Source: Synaphobranchus kaupii (Eukaryota; Chordata; Actinopteri; Anguilliformes; Synaphobranchidae). From it: 64,000 nucleotides of DNA. The DNA lies in the NCBI GenBank assembly GCA_029718625.1, contig CM056379.1, positions 57,749,626 to 57,813,625 of the forward strand, written 5' to 3'. The notes below the pieces were generated by a model. The model was not told where the DNA came from. It ran no database searches and saw only the letters and a list, made by a program, of their open reading frames with translations. Within the stretch, counting starts at the first letter, position 1; each line of letters starts with the position of its first letter. The position numbers and the translations under genes are program-made. Below are positions 52,991-64,000 of this stretch, in pieces.

Positions 52991-54024
52991 ATTAAAACAA
53001 AGACGATTAAATGCAGTTTGAATATTGTGTTCAGAACATAAAATATGCGCACCCCCAGTGATTTACGAAACTTAAGTGAATTTCAGTCTTCCATTGTAAG
53101 TCATAAACACGCCTACATACTGACCAGTACACATCTTTGCCTGAAGAGGTCACTACAGGATTACGCTTAACATTTTCCCAGAACCGGCGTCCGATATACC
53201 TTCTTTAAGAGAAGCATGCTCAATTAATAAATGTACAGAATGAAAACCTGTTTGAAACAAGTTAAGTTCTAATTGATACTCTACTTGATACAATTTAATT
53301 TTTTACAATCTAGGACGGGAACCAGGACCAGGGAACGTTGATAGGCAGTTGTATGTGGTAAGGGGCTCATTACAGGGCCCTAGTAGAGTGATGAGCAAGT
53401 GAAAAACTAGCAATATTCAGAAATGGTACAAATCTTTGGTAAAATCATCCCACCCCGTGGCTTGCTTCACTGTGAAAGCAAATAACCTGCCAGCCAGTTT
53501 AAAGAGCCTGCTCTCAACTGAAAACATAGCATACAGCTAGCCTAGAACAGCAAGAAAGCTTAATCAGATCTTCAGAGCAGCTGGGTTGGTCTTCCTCATC
53601 AAGCCTAAAAATACTAAATTGATATTGCAAAAAATACAAATATACACCCCCACATACATGTAGGTCATTCAATGGTATATTGCTGACAAGTCACCTTTGG
53701 TCTTTTTCCCTGACAGCACATAATTAATAAAAAAGCACATAATTAATTGCATGACTACCTGGGAAGGTGGTCTTCCAGAACCTAGTGGAGTTTGCTGAAA
53801 ACAATTTGTTATATATTTTTTAATAGATTTGTAGAGGAATATTGAGCTTTGACTTGGCCTTATTGTGGATTTTGCCATCCCATAATTCCAAATTGCAACA
53901 GTAAAATAGTCATGGCATGACTACCTGGGAAGCTCTTCAAGAAATACTGGCATGTTAGTTTAAAAGTCAATACACATGAGGGCAATTAAGCAGACAACGT
54001 TTAAGTTGATACCTCCCTCCATAT
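52991..54024. other. kat2a-rab5c intergenic stretch
   Basis: About 1 kb between the kat2a promoter and the probable rab5c 3' end. No ORF with family resemblance and no transposon end was recognised on either strand. Confidence 0.4.
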
Positions 54025-55258
54025 TTATTGGTAAAATTACAGATGTTTCCCCCCCCCCCCCCCCCCACTACATATATTATAATATCGCCTCACACGGGCC
54101 AGACTGTCCCCCCCACCCCCACCCCCACCCCCACCCCAAGAGCACCTATCCACCACCCCCAATCAACCCCTACATCAGATGCAACTCCATGATTCAGACA
54201 CAGCATCTTTTGTTGTGCTAGTCATTAATGGCATTAGTGACGACAACAGCACTGGTCAAAATAATCGTCCGATGAGAAAGAAAAAATTTGATTTAAAAAA
54301 GAAAGTTCTGAAAAGTCACAAGAGCTGAACGACAGAACCAGTACACTCAATACTAGAGATTCTTCAAACAAAATTATATTGAGTTACAAAAGTATATATT
54401 GAGACAAAATATATATTATATTGGGAAGATACTGTACTGACAATAAGTACTGATTGGTTACATGTTTGAAGAGAAACATACAATACAAATACAGCAAAAT
54501 TATTTTCAATACTCATAATTGCAATTTTGGTCAGGAAAAAAAATCTTGCTTGATCCTTTTATTTTTGTCAACATTTTATCATACAGATTCAAAAAACAAT
54601 GTTAAAAAATGACTTACTGGTGTAATGATGACTGTTAATGCACTATGCATACAGTTTGATTTAACATACATACATGATTCAAACCATAGAATGTTTACCA
54701 TATCAAATCACATCCTACATGTCTTGTGCCTGAAAAGTAGTAATAACAATAATATTAATCTACAAGATAGCTAAATCTGGAAGGAAAAGATGCCCTCATT
54801 TCCTCCCCCTGCTTCTTCAAGAGGGCTGAGTGGGATGGGTGGGGCACAGAGATGATCAGCAGAGAAAATAAAATTACAGTTGCTACATGCACCCATCACC
54901 TGAGGAAAGAGGGTAATAGCAGGAGCTATGATACAACTTTTCCTTTAAAAAAGTGACTTAAGACATAATTGAATTAGTATTTGTGTACAACAACAAAAAG
55001 ATGGGTAGAGAGTGTGTGGAAAAGGGAGCGAAGCCCTGAGGTATTCCCTCCAGCTTATGATTAAAAAAAAAAAAATTGCTCAAAACAGAGGAGAAAAAAA
55101 AAAAAAAGAAAAAGAAAAAAAAGAGCAAGCGGTTGGGTCTGTTAAGTGCGACGGGCAAGAATGGATCTCGTTTCATCGTTTTCTTTTCCTTCGGGGTTGG
55201 TTTCGTCTCGCGGCCGTTGGTCGTCGGTTGGGTTGTTGTTGGCTGGCTCAGTGCATTG
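54025..55258 (-). other. rab5c: probable rab5c 3'UTR
   Basis: Follows the stop codon. Minus-strand AATAAA signals are at 54563-54558 and 54030-54025. A/T-rich homopolymers are frequent (55063-55120 on the plus strand). The end is inferred. Confidence 0.45.
54049..54138 (-). repeat. C-run and (CCCCCA)n; G-quadruplex-forming on the minus strand
   Basis: A plus-strand run of about 18 C ends near 54066, and about five CCCCCA units lie at 54108-54138. On the minus (transcribed-sense) strand these read as G tracts of five separated by single T, a textbook G-quadruplex pattern, 20-110 nt before an AATAAA. Confidence 0.6.
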
Positions 55259-55386
55259 TTAGTTGCTGCCGCTGCAGCACTGGCCGCTTCGGCTCTGGGG
55301 GGCGGCATCCTGGAGATCCACTCCTGCCCTGGCCCGGCCCCCTGCGCCTGTTCCACTCTGCGGCTCATTCTTCGGCAGCTTCTTGG
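55259..55386 (-). CDS. rab5c: rab5c terminal coding exon (hypervariable tail, prenylation)
   Basis: Encodes [38 protein letters not shown] and TAA at 55261-55259; acceptor CGCTGCAG. The di-Cys is followed by four residues, whereas the mammalian Rab5 proteins I recall end CCSN. A longer ORF across this stretch in another frame is a shadow. Confidence 0.93.
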
Positions 55387-58300
55387 CTGCAGCGAGAAGA
55401 GAAAACGTACAGCTGATATAAGCAAGTTTGAATGAGATCTAGTGTATAGATTCACTGAAGATACCACCTATGTCAGCACGGCTCAATGCCGCTGGTAATG
55501 TATAAACCAGTCTGATTAAAAGGTTGGTTTGTTGGTCTCAAAAAAAAACGTGCATCTCCAAAAAATCTATTTCTAGTGAACAGCCAAAAAAAATATATAT
55601 ATTTTTTTTCAGCCTTTAATTAGGTAGGCTTTTTAAACAACTTTCTTAGTTGTTGAGTTATACAATACTGACAGTACGTATAGCTAGATTAGAACTTTTA
55701 AAAAAATAAAAAATAAAATAATAATAAATAAATAAATACATAAATAAATAAATAAATAATAAAAAAAACTTATTTAAAAATGACAAAAAAGTGGACTACA
55801 CTGACGATACTCAAAAACAAATCCACATCCCTTCCCCTAATTAGCACTGGGTAATGCTTACCCTCTGGTGTGCAATAAAATGTGTACCTGTGCACTGGTA
55901 TACTTGCATGCATTTCAAGTGTATTTATATGCAATGCTATATGTTTGACAGCAGAAGAAATAACTCAAGAAAATGTGAAATAAATATATGCCACTAATTA
56001 ACACATCTTAGCAAATGTGTGGTATTTTAGTGCTATTATTTCTGTGGAATATTACTGCCTGTGGGCATATATGCAAGAATCATCCCACTTACAGTTGCTT
56101 GTTTTTTTGCACAACATGTGTAGTCATCTATAACTATTTTAAATGTGGAACATTGGGAATCTGATCCAATAAGAGGCAACTGTATGTTGCATGCAAAAAA
56201 AAGCAAAGCAAATCAACCATTCTAATAGAGCAGTCTGTTAATTTTGTAATAAATCCAAAAGACAATCAACAGTTAATGGATAGATTCAGAATCACATTAG
56301 ACTCGAAAATGCTATGATTACAAAGATTTAGTTGCATTATACCTATGGCCATAAAGATTTCATTAACGTTCATTGCAGTCTTGGCCGAAGTCTCCATGAA
56401 AAGCAGGCTGTTGTCGTCTGCGTAGGCTTGTGCTTCCTGAGAATACAGACAAAAAAAATAGTCATTTCAGCTCACACTTGTGAAAGGTAACATATCAAGC
56501 TTGTAAAAGAATCATACAATGTAAACAGCTTTGTTAAAAGGACATATAGATCCGCACGTGTTCAAGCGCACACGGTTTACTGGTTAATGAACTTGGCTGC
56601 TTAATCCAGAAGCTGCCTGCACTTTGTTCAACACATGGGTGGTCATGTGAGACACACAACTAAAGCCAGCCGTTACACTCTTCCTTTAAAAAACCTATTG
56701 TGCTCCTAGAATTAAATTAAAAACAACTATTGTAGTTTGTAAATATTAAAAAGGAAACTCAAAGTTCTTCGAGCACCCATCTATTTTTGCATTCTTACTG
56801 CATTAGAACTGCTGTATCACTGGTGAAGTACAGTATGAGTGTTCCTTGGATATGAGCCACACCTGGAAGTCAACGGCTCTCTTGTTGGCGAGGTCTGCCT
56901 TGTTCCCTGCCAGGGCAATCACAATGTTGGGGCTGGCTTGTCGCTGGAGTTCCTTCACCCAGTTCTTTGCACGTGCAAAAGTATCCTAACAAAACACCCC
57001 CCACACATTATGTTATTATTTTCTGTAATAACAAAAACAGCTGCCTTTATTAATACCCCAAAAACCAGAACTCCAAAAACTGTAAAATAAGTATGACTGG
57101 AGTATACGATACAGTGCACTCCAAAACTGTTCGGACAGTGACACATTTTTTGTGGGTTAAAGTATATACTTTCAGCTTTAAATTATTATTATTTCTTTAC
57201 ATCCATATCTGGTGAACCGTGTAGCAATTGTAGCCATTTTTACACATAGCCGTATTGACACATATGTTCCATACTATTCCTGTGTAATTTACAGCTTAAT
57301 CTAGTCCCACCCACAAATTCCCATAGAGATCCATTCAAATGCAGAGGTTATTGTATCGCTTGTAAGAGTACCAGAAAATAAGATATCAAGAGTCTTTTGC
57401 TGTTGTAGGGTCACAGGGAGTCATGGCATGCAAAGGATATGCGACCAAATATTAATTATTATGACTAAGTTTATATTCATTGTCCAATTACTTTTGGTGC
57501 CCTAAAATGAGGGGGGACTATGTGTAAAAATGCTACAATTGCTACACGGTTCACCCGGTATGGATGTAAAAACCCTAAAATTAAAGCGGAAAGTCTTTAA
57601 CCTCATAGTCACTGTTCCATTTCAAATCCAATGTTCTGGAGTACAGAGCCAAAACAACAAAAAATGTGTAACTGTCCTAACACTTTTGGAGTGCACTGTA
57701 TATTTGTCATACAGTGAATAGCCTTTTTCAGTTTGACTAAGAACTGATGCTGCACAAAATAAGGTACAGGGCAGGCCTTCAAGTCATGGGAAGCACAGCT
57801 GAACAACACTTTGACCATTCCCCTCACTTGATCTTTAAATGGGGTGGACATTTGCATGGATCATGTTCTGCCAGGTCTGGCCAGACTGAAAAGCCACAAT
57901 GACACAGACTGTCATTGAAGTGATTGGGGGCGTCTGTGTGTGCCAATGCCATGCAAGCGTAGAGCTTTTAAGGGTCTGAATTACTTTAAGTTTCACAATT
58001 ACACACCAAAAACACAGTGCGCGTATATACCATTATGTTGTCCCGTGTAAAATAAATGTGGAGTAGTCTATTCTACAACAGAGAGTTGAGTGATATTCAG
58101 CGACCGTGAAAATTTAATCATCTCATAAGTCCATGTAACCACTATATTTTTGTTTCTTCATGATCCAGTGGCAACGTGTACCTTTTCAGACCACCCAATT
58201 TACAAAATCAGTCTATATTGCCTGATCCGTCAGTAAGACCTGCTCATTTTTATTGTGCGAGTGCATGCAGAGAAAGATGCGTGGATGAGGGCAGGGCAGA

Positions 58301-58464
58301 GACACAACCTACTGTGTTAGTGATGTCATAGACCACGATGGCCGCCTGGGCCCCTCTGTAATACATCGGCGCCAGGCTGTGATATCTCTCCTGGCCAGCT
58401 GTGTCCCAGATTTCAAACTTTACTGTTGTATCGTCCAAACAGACCGTCTGTGTGAGGAAGGCAG
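55259..58464 (-). CDS. rab5c: Rab5C small GTPase (5'-partial, last 4 coding exons)
   Basis: Early-endosome Rab GTPase controlling endocytic vesicle tethering and fusion. Spliced CDS (minus): 58464-58313, 56985-56863, 56436-56343, 55386-55259, all GT-AG and in phase. Visible: the [11 protein letters not shown] strand, switch II with [19 protein letters not shown], guanine-specificity NKAD (ALAGNKADL), G5 ETSAK, and a C-terminal di-cysteine (QCCSGSN) for geranylgeranylation. The first coding exon (P-loop, switch I, about 54 residues in the family) was searched for in 58465-64000 and not seen, so it lies to the right. rab5c over rab5a/b is supported by synteny and by [20 protein letters not shown]. 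Confidence 0.95.
56343..56436 (-). CDS. rab5c: rab5c coding exon (G5 motif)
   Basis: Encodes [20 protein letters not shown] through NEIFMAI; acceptor TTCTCAG, donor G|GTATAA. Confidence 0.96.
56863..56985 (-). CDS. rab5c: rab5c coding exon (G4 motif)
   Basis: 41 codons, [20 protein letters not shown] to KRAVDFQ; acceptor TTTGTTAG, donor CAG|GTGTGG. Contains NKAD. Confidence 0.96.
57112..57698. mobile_element. non-autonomous Tc1-like element, TIR family CAGTGCACTCC
   Basis: 587 bp, TA at 57110-57111 and 57699-57700, ends CAGTGCACTCCAAAAC and complement. The centre holds a minus-oriented module arm (57243-57455). In a rab5c intron. Confidence 0.88.
58313..58464 (-). CDS. rab5c: rab5c coding exon (switch II)
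   Basis: 152 nt beginning two bases into an Ala codon, [20 protein letters not shown] through VVYDITNT; acceptor TTTACAG, donor ACA|GTAGGT. It contains the catalytic Gln of WDTAGQ. Confidence 0.96.
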
Positions 58465-59286
58465 CTGTAAAGGGGTGGGGGTGACAAAAATAAATAAATA
58501 AATAAAACGAAACAGGAATAAACATTAGTAGTTCTCAAAAAAAGTCATTAATCTTCCTCCTTTGTGTGCCTGCCTCTCTGACCCTTCATTATGATAGAAG
58601 AAAGGATCTCTGCACTGGTCCACTCAACTGTAATAAAATACACTCCATGTTATGCTAGCTATATAATATGGTTTTCATGGTGACATTGTAGGTTGTTCTT
58701 TCTGACCCACTCCAGTTGTACAACTCAGTGAATGTCTTCTATCACTACATACAGTGCACACTCAATGAGTAACATCAACAGAGCCAAGTTTCAGTTGCAG
58801 TTCCCCTCAGCCCCTGTTGCCAAGGTACACAGATAATGCTCTACGAGGCCATTTCAGTTCCCATTGGAGCAAGAGCCCTTGCACACACATACACATGCAC
58901 ATAGCCTGCAACTGAATGGGCATATAATGGGCACACAGCCCAGCCAACAGTGATTCCATTCAAGGAAACTCCTGAGTAGGACATAAAGTAGGACACAAAC
59001 AGGACCACAACTTATATTTCATTATTTTAGCAATGAGAGAGAGAGCAGACTGTACTTTCACTTAAGGTTTTCATCGCCTTCACAAAGGATACACTTGGTT
59101 GCGGCTTTATCTTTCATACAGGTCTACTTTCACACAATCACTTAGTGTTACAGCTCCAGCTGTTCAACCATACCAGCAAAAAGACTAACTGTGAGGATAG
59201 AGTTTTAGCCCAATTATACTGCAGTACAACCAACAGTCTCCTATCTTCACCGTGGAAGCAATTATTGCTATAATTTCATCAAAAAA
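58465..59286. other. rab5c intron stretch, no recognised element
   Basis: Unique-looking sequence; no exon (no P-loop GESAVGKS coding) and no transposon ends seen. Confidence 0.4.
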
Positions 59287-60525
59287 TATAGCTGCAAGCA
59301 GTGGTTCCCGGGGACCGAGCAGCATGAGCTGCATTTGCCAAACACAGAGATTGCAAAATGTTAGACAACTCTAGACAGGGTTTACCCAAAATACAAATAT
59401 TTGTTTCTAATCAGGGCTTTTGCCATTGTTGATGGTATCTAAACCCGATCCCGTAAGGGTTTGCGTATTACGTATTTTAAGTACAAGTGAAACAGTGAAC
59501 AGTTAATACTGTTAAATTTCTTAACCTTTGCAATAAAAAAGCGTTCGTTACTGTGAAAAGAACAATAAAAGAAGCATAGCATTTGCACAATAATTTTGCC
59601 AAACATTAACTTAGCCATTGGTACCAAGCAGGAATCGAACCACTGACCTCACGCATGGAAAGCCAAGATTGTAACCACTAGGCCAAAGCAGGTTAACAGA
59701 AATGTGCAGGCCAAATAAGACGTTTGTGTTGCCGTATCAGATTGTGTTGGCTTACTGACTTAATAATTCAAACAGTTAACAGTACATATTGTGAAATTTA
59801 GCCTTTCCAATAAAAAATAACTTGTTTTATGTTAAAAGAACATTCTTAGCATGACGTGCACATTGTGTGCCTCTAAACAAATGTTGGGAACAGGTGGGGA
59901 TCGAACCACCAACCTACTACACGGTAGTACAAAGCCTTAACCACTAAGCTACAGGAACTTTCACAGTTGGTATGGTAGGTAGATGGCCTGTTAACCATAG
60001 ATAGTGTACTTGGCGGATAGCATACCTGCCATCCCAACATTTGTATTTCTATAGCGCCACAACATTGATTGATTGGGTTAAACTGCAGGGCTCAAGTCCT
60101 GATCTAACTGTCAATCAACCCACAATGTTTCAGAACATTATATCACGGTTTTAGAATTACTAGAATGCTAATGCTAATTAGCGGAAAATCAAAGATGGCA
60201 GACTTTATGGTTCCATGAGGCACATTTGTTGGGCATGAGCACAAGTAGACCAAATTTTGTGGCTAGATCAAACGGGGCGTATGCAGTGGGCGTGTCAATG
60301 ATTTTTTGTGAATATTTAAATATTTTCTTATATTTGGATCTCTATAGCACCACCACGTTGCTCAATTGGGTTGAAACTGCAGAAATCAAGTGGTCATGGT
60401 ACTCGTAATAGATTAACCAAGTTTCATAACTTTCTGATTACCTAGCATTTTAGTGATAAGCCACACCCAATGTAAAATTCATTGGTTTCTCATTCGGCCA
60501 TTTTTTGACATAGGCCTTAGAAAAG

Positions 60526-60556
<31 letters not shown>

Positions 60557-61440
60557 GAAGGGATATGGGATGAGTCCCTCAAACAGGTTTGGTGCAAATT
60601 AGTCAAATTCTGTAGGAGGAGTAACATTTTAAGTGTTATACAAAAAATGGTAATTAGCGGAAAATCGAAGATTGCAGACTTTATGGTTCCATGAGGCACA
60701 TTTGTTGGGCATGAGCAGCGGGACAAGTACACCAAATTTTGTGGTCTCTAGATCAAATGGGGCGTATGCAGTGGGCGTGTCAATGATTTTTAGTGAATAT
60801 TTAAATATTTTCTTATATTTGGATCTCTATAGCACCACCACATAGCTCAATTGGGTTGAAACTGCAGTGTTCAAGTGGTCATGGTACTCTTAATAGATTT
60901 TCATAACTTTCTGTCAAATGGTTTTGGAATTATTAGCATTTCTGTGATAAGCCAAGCCCACTGAACGTTACTGGCTCGTCATTCGGCCATCTTTTAAAAC
61001 ATCAAAATTCTGTATATAACCTTTATGACACATTGTTTAAGGAGTGTGTGTACCAGGTTTCATGTAAATTGGTCAAATCTTGTAGGAGGAGTAGCATTTT
61101 AAGTGTTTTACAAAAAATGCTAATTAGCGGAAAATTCAATATGGCGGACTTTATGGGTCTTGAGGCAAATTTGTTCGGCATGAGCAGACGGACTTTATAC
61201 CAAATTTTGTGACTCTAGGTCAAATGGGGCGTCGGCAGTGGGCGTGTCAATGTCAAAAATACAGAGGATCCAAGAGTTTGGCAATGCCAACAAGCCTGCC
61301 AAGTTTTGTGATTCTACGGCACACCAGCTCATGGGAATTTTAGGTGAAAGGGGAGAAAAATTTGTATTTTTTAATAAACACTTTTTGTAAAAGAATCCGA
61401 ACAAAAACAATAGGGTATCAGCAGCTACGCTGCTCAGTCC
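59287..61440 (-). repeat. composite repeat: two tRNA-derived units plus ~470-bp tandem units
   Basis: Borders ATAGCTGCAAGCAGTGG and complement-like GCAGCTACGCTGCTCAGTCC. Right part: a ~470-bp unit at 60181, 60658 and 61127 (GCGGAAAATC, TTTGTTGGGCATGAGC, GGGGCGTATGCAGTGGGCGT). Left part: two ~270-bp units, each with Pol III-like A and B boxes on the minus strand (59621-59695; 59886-59963). Confidence 0.7.
60531..60556. repeat. (TA)n microsatellite
   Basis: About 13 TA units inside the composite repeat. Confidence 0.9.
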
Positions 61441-62336
61441 CCTAATTAAGAATGTGTGGGTACTGTGTGGAATCTGGCTTGAAAATGGATGCATTACAAC
61501 AGTCTAAGAAACAGTGCTGATGAAACCCAAAGGTAAATCTGAGAAGGATCTAAAAAGCTATGTGTTGAATCCATTTAGGAAAAAAGGAATAGCGCCAGAA
61601 CAACAGTCTGCAGCAGAAGCCAAGAGGAGATGGGATGAAATGAGCTGCCTGGAATTCTGGCATAAAAGCATCTACCATCTGTAATCTACTGCTGTGTCAT
61701 ACGCAATTTTAAAATCTCTGCAAAGCGGAAGATGATTTAAAGGTCTCCGATTTCACAGTTATTGTAAGTTAGCCTAAATGTTGAGACTTAAAAATTAGCT
61801 CTGTCACAATTCATCAGAAAAGTAATGCATACCTTAATGTGCTTCCCAGTGCTATAAAACTCTGAGGCTGTTATTTCCTACAATGTTTAAACAAGCAGCT
61901 GGCTGCAATTTAAAGACCATAATTTGGTAACAAATTTCATATAAGGATTGGGCTCTCTTCCCAAATTTTGGGATTTAATATATTTTTTTCATTGAATGAA
62001 CATGTAACCTGCATACATGCAAGAAAACACCTACAATTCTAGAACTTTGCCAAGAATCAGCCAGCCAAATTGTGCATTAAGCAGTCAAGTCGATACTCCC
62101 TACAATGAATACGGCAGTACTTTTTTCAGCCCTCAAAAAACGGTAACTGGTGTGCGACTGAATAGCTGGGTTTGGTTTACTCTTTTCACATGATTTGCAT
62201 GACACAGCTTTTTTTTTTTGCATGACACAACTCCTACCTAATCTGTTATCTTTGTAGAAATGAAGAGGAGGAAGGTTTGGAAGACACGTTTGAACATTTA
62301 CAAAGAATTGCTAATTCTTCTCTGCACAAGGCTAAA

Positions 62337-62623
62337 GGCCATTTTATAGTTGGCAACAAAAAAAAAAAACGTTTACGTACGGACGTCCGCAGGGTCATCA
62401 TAGCAGACCCTGAGCAGACGCCCCCCTAGGCAGTTCGCGCAGGAACCGTTTTGTGTCTGGGTTCGCCTACAAGTGTACCTTCTTTGCATCGTAATCTTCT
62501 TCCATGATGGGAAATGTAGTGTACAAAGGGGGTTGGTACGCTTGATTATGAAAGGCAAAAGTCTGCCAGACTGTCCGTGTACATGTCTGCTCCCTGTTTT
62601 CCACACTCTGTAAGCACCTTAAC
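62337..62623. repeat. MITE fragment shared with 34838
   Basis: AAAGGCCATTTTATAGTTGG through TACGTACGGACGTCCGCAGG to CACTCTGTAAGCACC. The second half resembles 34838-34965. Not an intact element. Confidence 0.45.
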
Positions 62624-64000
62624 CTATCGCATGTTAATTTACTTTGAACATGCTTAATGACGCCATGAGCAATGCAGCCACTGTTTCTTATTAAGCAATC
62701 TGTAGACCTGAACATAGACTTGGCATGACTCCGATTATGGCCAAACACAGTTCTAGCACAAAAGTAAACTAAAACTTTGCCATAAAGCAGCAGTGCTTCC
62801 CATCATTACACAGCTTGTCATATTTAGACCAAATCTGTGCTGAAACTCTCATAGGAAAATTTATTTGAATGCGTCAAGAGCAGTGGGATGTGTGGCAACT
62901 TCCAGGTTTTTTTCCCCCACAATCCCCCAGGACAAAAATACATCTCAGGATTTTCAAGTACACTGATAACCAGGTTTCAGGTCAATTCAGGATGTGAATT
63001 CCTTAATTGAAAACAGTTTACAAAACATCACAAGTAATTTTCAATTTAAGAATACAATTTCAATTATTTCCTGAATTGATTGAACTAAAATTGAATTGAA
63101 CATATTTTAATCCTGAGATGTTCTAAGTGAAAACAAATATAAAGATACATTTCTAAAAAATACATATAATATATAAAATGCTATATACAGTACAGGGCTG
63201 TGCTGAAATTAATAATAATAATTTACCCTTGCAAATAGCAAGAAGCAATTCAGGAGTTCCAGGCACTGCTGGTACTATCCATTACAAGACAAACAAGGTG
63301 CTATACTTTGTAACATGTAGCATGTAACCTGTTCTGACCAAGACCCCTCTCATACTTTCAGTTGATCTGTGGCAGATCAAATGTCAAAGGGGGCATTTAA
63401 AAAATAATTTTAACTCTGTGTATGTTCCTAAATTCCTAGGTGATTTGTTTTTGGCTAAATCTACATTTGGGCAACAGAGTGTGCCATAGATTAGTTTCCC
63501 ATTTACAAACAATGGAGTGCATATGCGCAGCTCGGGGGCAGAAAAAGACGAACTCAGGCGTTTAAGCCGCTACCCGTTATGCACAATAACGTTGGTGTGC
63601 AATAAAAGATTTGTATAAAGCCAGAGCTGTGCTTTTCTTGAAGGGAGAGAAAAAGTGACATCAATTACAATTATGACAATGAATGCAGCTACTACAGTGC
63701 TTGACATTAAGCTTTTTGAGCACTTGTCCATCAGACAAGTGGGACTTCATTCAGTTTCAAACGTTCGGTTTGCCATGCAATGGGAGTGAATGGAGAGAAA
63801 AAAAAAAAACTTAATTCTTGGGCACTTGCTGACCACTGGAGCAAGTCATGAAGGTGAGCTTGAATATTACGACTCATATCAGGGCCAGGTGGCTATACAA
63901 TATTATGTTCAGTATGCCTTTAATAATTTAACCACGATGACAGGTGAAATGCCCATCATGCAATTTCTCCTTCTATTCAGATCATTTTTAATTTCGGACA
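62624..64000. other. rab5c intron, right edge, nothing recognised
   Basis: No exon of rab5c and no paired transposon ends seen on either strand. Confidence 0.35.

Noticed and set aside
54958..55467. 169-aa minus ORF with Ala-rich and poly-Phe segments
   Set aside because: Out of frame with the rab5c last exon; the spliced frame ends at TAA 55259 with the expected prenylation motif.
59621..59963. Functional tRNA genes
   Set aside because: Box A and B are good, but acceptor stems do not pair and one T-arm is broken.
58465..64000. rab5c first coding exon
   Set aside because: No P-loop (GESAVGKSS) coding in any minus frame; it lies to the right.

Overview
The window is vertebrate nuclear DNA, most likely from a ray-finned fish. 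It carries compact protein-coding exons with canonical GT-AG introns, many Tc1/mariner-like, hAT, Harbinger-like and TTAA-flanked DNA transposons, and an L2-clade LINE. Three genes are recognisable from their spliced translations, all on the minus strand: rab5c, kat2a (GCN5) and dhx58 (LGP2). As I recall the mammalian locus, DHX58, KAT2A and RAB5C are also neighbours on one strand, so this looks like conserved microsynteny. No plus-strand host gene was found.

Layout, right to left (direction of transcription). rab5c: four coding exons at 58464-55259 (switch II to the prenylation tail); the first coding exon lies beyond the right edge. Its 3'UTR probably runs to about 54025. kat2a: start codon at 52818, stop at 22880, 18 coding exons, 797 codons, complete and in frame at every junction. 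Its 3'UTR probably extends towards 20811. dhx58: an untranslated exon ending at 20127 next to a strong ISRE, start codon at 19569, nine coding exons down to 1933 (587 codons). The last ~90 residues lie beyond the left edge.

Introns hold most of the sequence and are heavily invaded. dhx58 introns carry a 1531-bp Tc1-like element with an intact 342-aa DD34E transposase (3598-5128), a 1.1-kb fold-back element (17074-18187), another Tc1-type MITE (15656-16497), a hAT MITE with perfect 8-bp target duplications (12374-13107) and others. kat2a introns carry a second, nonsense-mutated copy of the same Tc1 (32064-33594), an L2 LINE split by a Tc1 derivative (36090-39895), a 3-kb nested hAT (23560-26520), a second hAT MITE (47631-48374), a Harbinger derivative (44368-45343) and a 12-copy, 64-bp minisatellite running straight into a kat2a splice donor (28589-29339).

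Functionally, kat2a encodes the SAGA/ATAC histone acetyltransferase, rab5c an early-endosome GTPase, and dhx58 an interferon-inducible dsRNA-binding helicase that tunes RIG-I/MDA5 signalling. They share a neighbourhood, not a pathway. The most unusual observations are a Thr-to-Ile change in the dhx58 Walker A motif, a minisatellite that appears to be built from a disabled copy of a splice donor, a palindromic module that recurs inside several different Tc1 terminal-repeat families, and two copies of a Tc1 derivative that keep an identical 137-aa ORF for only the DNA-binding half of a transposase.
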